Assembly: GCA_964579675.1 (NCBI GenBank) | Contig: CAZOIA010000068.1 | Location: 1-25,877 of the forward strand | DNA: 25,877 nt | Direction of reading: 5' to 3' | Origin: CAZOIA01 sp964579675 | GTDB taxonomy: Bacteria; Planctomycetota; Phycisphaerae; UBA1845; PWPN01 | Shown here: positions 23,409 through 25,877 of the stretch, piece by piece | Layout: each line of letters begins with the position of its first letter | Numbering within the stretch: position 1 is the first letter of the stretch | Position numbers and translations under genes: made by a program | Notes under the pieces: generated by a model | Database searches by the model: none | Seen by the model: only the letters and a program-made list of their open reading frames with translations | Told to the model about the DNA's origin: nothing

Positions 23409-24655
23409 AGCTCAAGCACCCGCTGGCGGACTCTGGCCACCACGTCATCGGCCCCCCGACCGGAGAGCGCCTGGTCGATGAGCTCACCGACGACCTCCAT
23501 CTCCGCCGGGCCCAGCCCGCGGGTGGTGACCGAGGGTGTCCCGATCCGCAGCCCGGAGGTCTCGGTCGGCTTGCGCTCGTCGAACGGGATCATGTTCTTG
23601 TTGACGATCAGGCCGGCCTGTTCCAGCCAGGTCTCCGCCTGTTTGCCGGTGAGTTCCGCGTGCACCTGCCGGAGGTCCACGTTCATCAGATGGTTATCGG
23701 TCCCGCCGGAGACGAGCCGGTATCCGCGGGCCCTCAAGGCCTCGGCGAGCGCCCGGGCGTTGTCGAGGATGCGCTGCTGGTAGATCTTGAATTCGGGCCG
23801 CAGCGCCTCGCCGAACGCCACCGCCTTGCCCGCGATGACGTGCATGAGCGGGCCGCCCTGGGTACCGGGGAAGACGCGGGAATCGAGGGCCTTGGCGTGC
23901 TCGGCCTTGCACATGATCATGCCCGCCCGGGGCCCGCGGAGCGTCTTGTGCGTCGTCGTGGTCACGAAATCGGCGTGCGGGATGGGCGACGGATGCAGCC
24001 CCACCGCGACCAGCCCGGCAATGTGGGCGATGTCGGCAAGATGGTAGGCGCCCACCTCTCGGGCGATCTCGCCGAAAGCCGCGAAATCGATCGTCCGCGA
24101 GTAGGCCGACGCACCGGTGATGATCATGTTGGGCTTGTGCTCGTGGGCCAGCCGGCGAATCGCGTCGAAATCGAAGACCTCCGTCCTGCGGTCCACGCCG
24201 TAGTGGACGATGTTGTAGAGTCGGCCGCTGAAGTTCACCTTCAGCCCGTGGGTCAGGTGCCCCCCGTGAGCCAGGTCCAGCGACAGGATGGTATCTCCCG
24301 GCTCCAGCACCGTCATGTAGGCGGCCATGTTGGCCTGGCTGCCCGAATGCGGCTGGACGTTGACGTGTTCGCACTTGAACAGCTTCTTGGCCCGCTCGCG
24401 GGCCAGCTCCTCGACCTCATCCACGTGTTTGCAGCCGCCGTAGTAGCGGCGACCGGGGTAGCCCTCGGCATACTTGTTGGTCATCACCGACCCGACCGCC
24501 TCCAGCACCGCCCGGGAAACGTGGTTCTCCGAGGCAATCAGCTCCAGGCAGTTCGCCTGCCGCCCCTCCTCCGCCACCAGGGCCTTGAACACCTCCGGAT
24601 CTGATTTCTCAACCGCCGGATACGCCGCCACCATATCCGTTGTCTCCGTCGCCAT
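23375..24655 (-). CDS. glyA: Serine hydroxymethyltransferase
   Basis: GlyA interconverts serine and glycine and loads one-carbon units onto tetrahydrofolate, using pyridoxal phosphate. The 426-residue protein is full length and shows LELIASEN at about 38-44, TNKYAEGYPGRRYYGGC at about 59-75, QPHSGSQANMA at about 101-111 and the cofactor lysine in TTTTHKTLRGPR (K237). The start at 24655 is chosen because GAGGT lies 7 nt upstream and the family motif DPEV then falls at residue 19, as expected. An ATG at 24715 in the same frame would add 20 residues and lies exactly 8 nt from a -10-like hexamer, so it cannot be excluded. Its folate chemistry connects with folC and purH. Confidence 0.96.
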   Translation of the reverse strand: MATETTDMVAAYPAVEKSDPEVFKALVAEEGRQANCLELIASENHVSRAVLEAVGSVMTNKYAEGYPGRRYYGGCKHVDEVEELARERAKKLFKCEHVNVQPHSGSQANMAAYMTVLEPGDTILSLDLAHGGHLTHGLKVNFSGRLYNIVHYGVDRRTEVFDFDAIRRLAHEHKPNMIITGASAYSRTIDFAAFGEIAREVGAYHLADIAHIAGLVAVGLHPSPIPHADFVTTTTHKTLRGPRAGMIMCKAEHAKALDSRVFPGTQGGPLMHVIAGKAVAFGEALRPEFKIYQQRILDNARALAEALRARGYRLVSGGTDNHLMNVDLRQVHAELTGKQAETWLEQAGLIVNKNMIPFDERKPTETSGLRIGTPSVTTRGLGPAEMEVVGELIDQALSGRGADDVVARVRQRVLELCEQFPIPHYH

Positions 24656-24723
24656 GCCTGCTACCTCATCCATTCGAGAGTGGGGCCACCCCTTCCGGGG
24701 CAGCGAGTCGAACATGGCCCCTA

Positions 24724-24752
24724 TTGATAGCCCTGAATCAGAGAAAAAGCAA
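24724..24752 (-). promoter_or_regulatory. Promoter of glyA
   Basis: The minus strand has TTGCTT (24747-24752), 17 nt and TATCAA (24724-24729). Transcription would begin near 24717, giving a leader of about 60 nt to the preferred start or a leaderless message if the ATG at 24715 is used. Confidence 0.4.
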
Positions 24753-24829
24753 ACGGAAGGAGCTGCCCGCTTTCAGCGATCAACCGTTAGCGCGGGAGCC
24801 CCGGTTAAGGCAAGGGTACGAGTCTGGGA

Positions 24830-24919
24830 TATAATGAAAGGGGGGTGCCGGACTCCGTGACACGGGGTGCCGAACGCCAACAGCGTGATCATAGACAGCT
24901 CAGGAATACTTGCGGCACC
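24830..24919 (+). promoter_or_regulatory. TATAAT element and repeated GGTGCCG motifs upstream of the toxin-antitoxin pair
   Basis: A perfect TATAAT lies at 24830-24835, with a poor -35 (TTAAGG at 24805, spacing 19). Just downstream GGGGTGCCG occurs twice (24842-24850 and 24864-24872), 22 bp apart, and an inverted copy CGGCACC follows at 24913-24919. The two-turn spacing suits a protein that binds one face of the helix, such as the antitoxin. This is inference. Confidence 0.35.
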
Positions 24920-24956
24920 GAGCCTGACATTGTTGTTCTCGTTCGTCAAGGACGGC

Positions 24957-24985
24957 TTAACTTCCGCGTCCGGCGCAGGTAGAAT
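24957..24985 (+). promoter_or_regulatory. Promoter of the toxin-antitoxin operon
   Basis: TTAACT (24957-24962), 17 nt and TAGAAT (24980-24985) lie about 40 bp before the antitoxin start. ACAC-GAC-GTGT close behind is a short inverted repeat that could bind the antitoxin complex. Confidence 0.45.
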
Positions 24986-25026
24986 GACACAAAGACACGA
25001 CGTGTGCTCGCGGGAGGACAAGACTA

Positions 25027-25284
25027 ATGACTTACAAAGGCTTCGTCAAAGGGAAATCCATCGAGCTGGAGGACGCTCTTCCGTTCCCGGAAGGACAGGC
25101 GGTCAACGTCTCGGTTGAGCCTTTCGACCAGCTCGCGGCCCCCGATTCCCCATGGGTCATTCGGAAAGCCATGCACGATTCACCCCATCTGGAATCACCG
25201 GACGTGGACGAACTGGATCGCGCCATCGAGGAAGGCAAACTTCCCGTTCACCAGGAGAACCTGTTCGACGTGGAAGGCGATTGA
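25027..25284 (+). CDS. Antitoxin of a VapBC-type module, DUF104-like N-terminus
   Basis: This 85-residue protein should neutralise the PIN-domain toxin encoded directly behind it. Its first 30 residues (MTYKGFVKGKSIELED, then LPFPEGQAVNVSV) match the small beta fold of DUF104/AF2212-like antitoxins, related in shape to AbrB-type DNA-binding domains. The last part (VDELDRAIEEGKLPV) is a charged helix of the kind that wraps the toxin. GGAGG lies 9-10 nt upstream of the ATG. Its TGA overlaps the toxin ATG by one base (TGATG), typical of a coupled pair. Autoregulation is likely, but the DNA-binding role is inferred. Confidence 0.8.
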   Translation: MTYKGFVKGKSIELEDALPFPEGQAVNVSVEPFDQLAAPDSPWVIRKAMHDSPHLESPDVDELDRAIEEGKLPVHQENLFDVEGD

Positions 25285-25742
25285 TGATCTTTCTGGCAGA
25301 CACCAACGCGTTCAGCGATCTGATGCGTGAGCACCCCCAAATGGATGCCCGATTAGCGAGCCTTTCGTCGGCCGATCGGGTGGTTATCTGCTCGATCGTG
25401 CGGGGCGAACTGGCCTACGGCCTCCGGCGGCTACCCGAAGGCAAACGGCGATCGACGTTGGAGGCCAAAGCGGCCAAGTTGTTTGTGGCTTTCGCCTGCG
25501 AACCGGTGCCCGCCAGCGCGGGGGATCAGTACGCCCGGATCAAACTGGAGCGCCAACGCAAAGGGTTGGCCCTCGATGAAAACGACCTGTGGATTGCCGC
25601 CACCGCGCTGGCCTTGGGGGCCACGCTCATCAGCCGAGACAGAGACTTCCGGGAGATCGACGGTCTGGCCATCGAAGACTGGACGGCCGAGGAAATCGTC
25701 CGCGAAGCCGACAAACTGGCACCGCCTGCGGCCGATTCCTGA
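25284..25742 (+). CDS. vapC: PIN-domain ribonuclease toxin, VapC family
   Basis: VapC toxins cut RNA, often initiator tRNA or rRNA, with metal ions held by acidic residues. The 152-residue protein has the full PIN set: D6 in FLADTNAFSDL, E42 in SIVRGELAYGL, D101 in DENDLWIAATAL and D119/D121 in SRDRDF. Length and order are normal for the family and nothing is missing, so the toxin should be active. The start is the ATG overlapping the antitoxin stop; the frame is open further upstream but that part runs through the antitoxin gene. Confidence 0.9.
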   Translation: MIFLADTNAFSDLMREHPQMDARLASLSSADRVVICSIVRGELAYGLRRLPEGKRRSTLEAKAAKLFVAFACEPVPASAGDQYARIKLERQRKGLALDENDLWIAATALALGATLISRDRDFREIDGLAIEDWTAEEIVREADKLAPPAADS

Positions 25743-25756
25743 AGTTGGCTAGAGGG

Positions 25757-25877
25757 TCATACCTTACTCTTCCGCCGCCTCATCACTGCCAGGCCCCCGA
25801 GGGGCAGCGCCAAAGGAGTGGTCACGGCTCACTGCCAGACATCAGCCCGCATCGTCACGGACACGTCACCGGCCCGG
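25757..25877 (-). pseudogene. C-terminal end of a PEP-CTERM-like protein, interrupted by TGA (partial)
   Basis: On the minus strand the frame entering from the right edge reads GDVSVTMRADVWQ and stops at TGA (25829-25831). In the same frame beyond the stop, 23 codons give AVTTPLALPLGGLAVMRRRK and a short end, then TGA at 25757-25759. LALPLGGLAVMRRRK closely resembles the sorting tail LLALGGLAVTRRQR of the PEP-CTERM protein at the left end of the window. The Pro-Glu-Pro motif itself is not present. It may be a decayed gene, a recently lost tail, or a chance likeness; too little is visible to decide. Confidence 0.3.

Noticed and set aside
1..25877. CRISPR arrays, insertion sequences, prophage or integrase genes
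   Set aside because: No regularly spaced repeats, transposase or integrase motifs, or target-site duplications were seen; the only repeats are the mreC-flanking pair and short arrays.

Overview
The window looks like a chromosomal segment of a GC-rich planctomycete, most likely of the Phycisphaerae or a related lineage. This is inferred from three things: a secreted six-bladed propeller protein with a typical PEP-CTERM tail, a DUF2339 membrane protein and a PQQ-type propeller protein, and a cluster in which MreB and MreC sit beside a coiled-coil protein and a small membrane protein. No rRNA, tRNA, CRISPR array, insertion sequence or prophage was recognised. Most of the region is ordinary housekeeping DNA with relaxed gene spacing.

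Layout, left to right. Bases 2-187 are the end of an unknown gene with a winged-helix-like C-terminus. A PEP-CTERM propeller gene (525-1442, minus) and folC (1727-3139, minus) follow. About 0.8 kb without a convincing gene leads to a promoter and a large secreted S41 protease (3971-6304, plus). Facing it are a STAS-domain protein and an enlarged RNase HII-like nuclease (both minus). A DUF2339 membrane protein and a two-helix/TrkA-type protein (both plus) run towards a minus-strand series: a PQQ-like propeller protein, purH and rhaB (16952 down to 12097). A divergent 0.5 kb control region precedes the shape cluster (plus): coiled-coil protein, 52-residue membrane protein, mreB, mreC, then an HD-GYP protein. 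A lipoprotein and glyA (minus) converge on it. The right end carries a divergent VapBC-type toxin-antitoxin pair and a broken-looking PEP-CTERM tail at the edge.

The most interesting items come from non-coding DNA. First, two 99-bp copies of an intergenic repeat flank mreC (19885-19983 and 21083-21181). They have no indels and 84 of 99 identical positions, and two predicted stems carry compensatory base-pair changes, so this looks like a structured RNA or a mobile palindromic element. The first copy includes the mreB stop codon. Second, several genes that lack a Shine-Dalgarno sequence (folC, rnhB-like, purH, the TrkA-type gene) have a -10-like hexamer only 8-9 nt before the ATG, in three cases with a -35-like hexamer exactly 17 nt further up. 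This predicts leaderless transcripts. Third, the TrkA-type protein has the layout of a two-helix potassium channel but no GYG selectivity filter, and the RNase HII-like protein has Glu where the family normally has the fourth catalytic Asp.

Functionally, the window mixes metabolism (folate, one-carbon and purine: folC, glyA, purH; rhamnose: rhaB), envelope biology (mreB, mreC, S41 protease, propeller proteins, lipoprotein), signalling (HD-GYP, STAS) and one toxin-antitoxin module. I saw no large gene cluster that amounts to a new defence or biosynthetic system.
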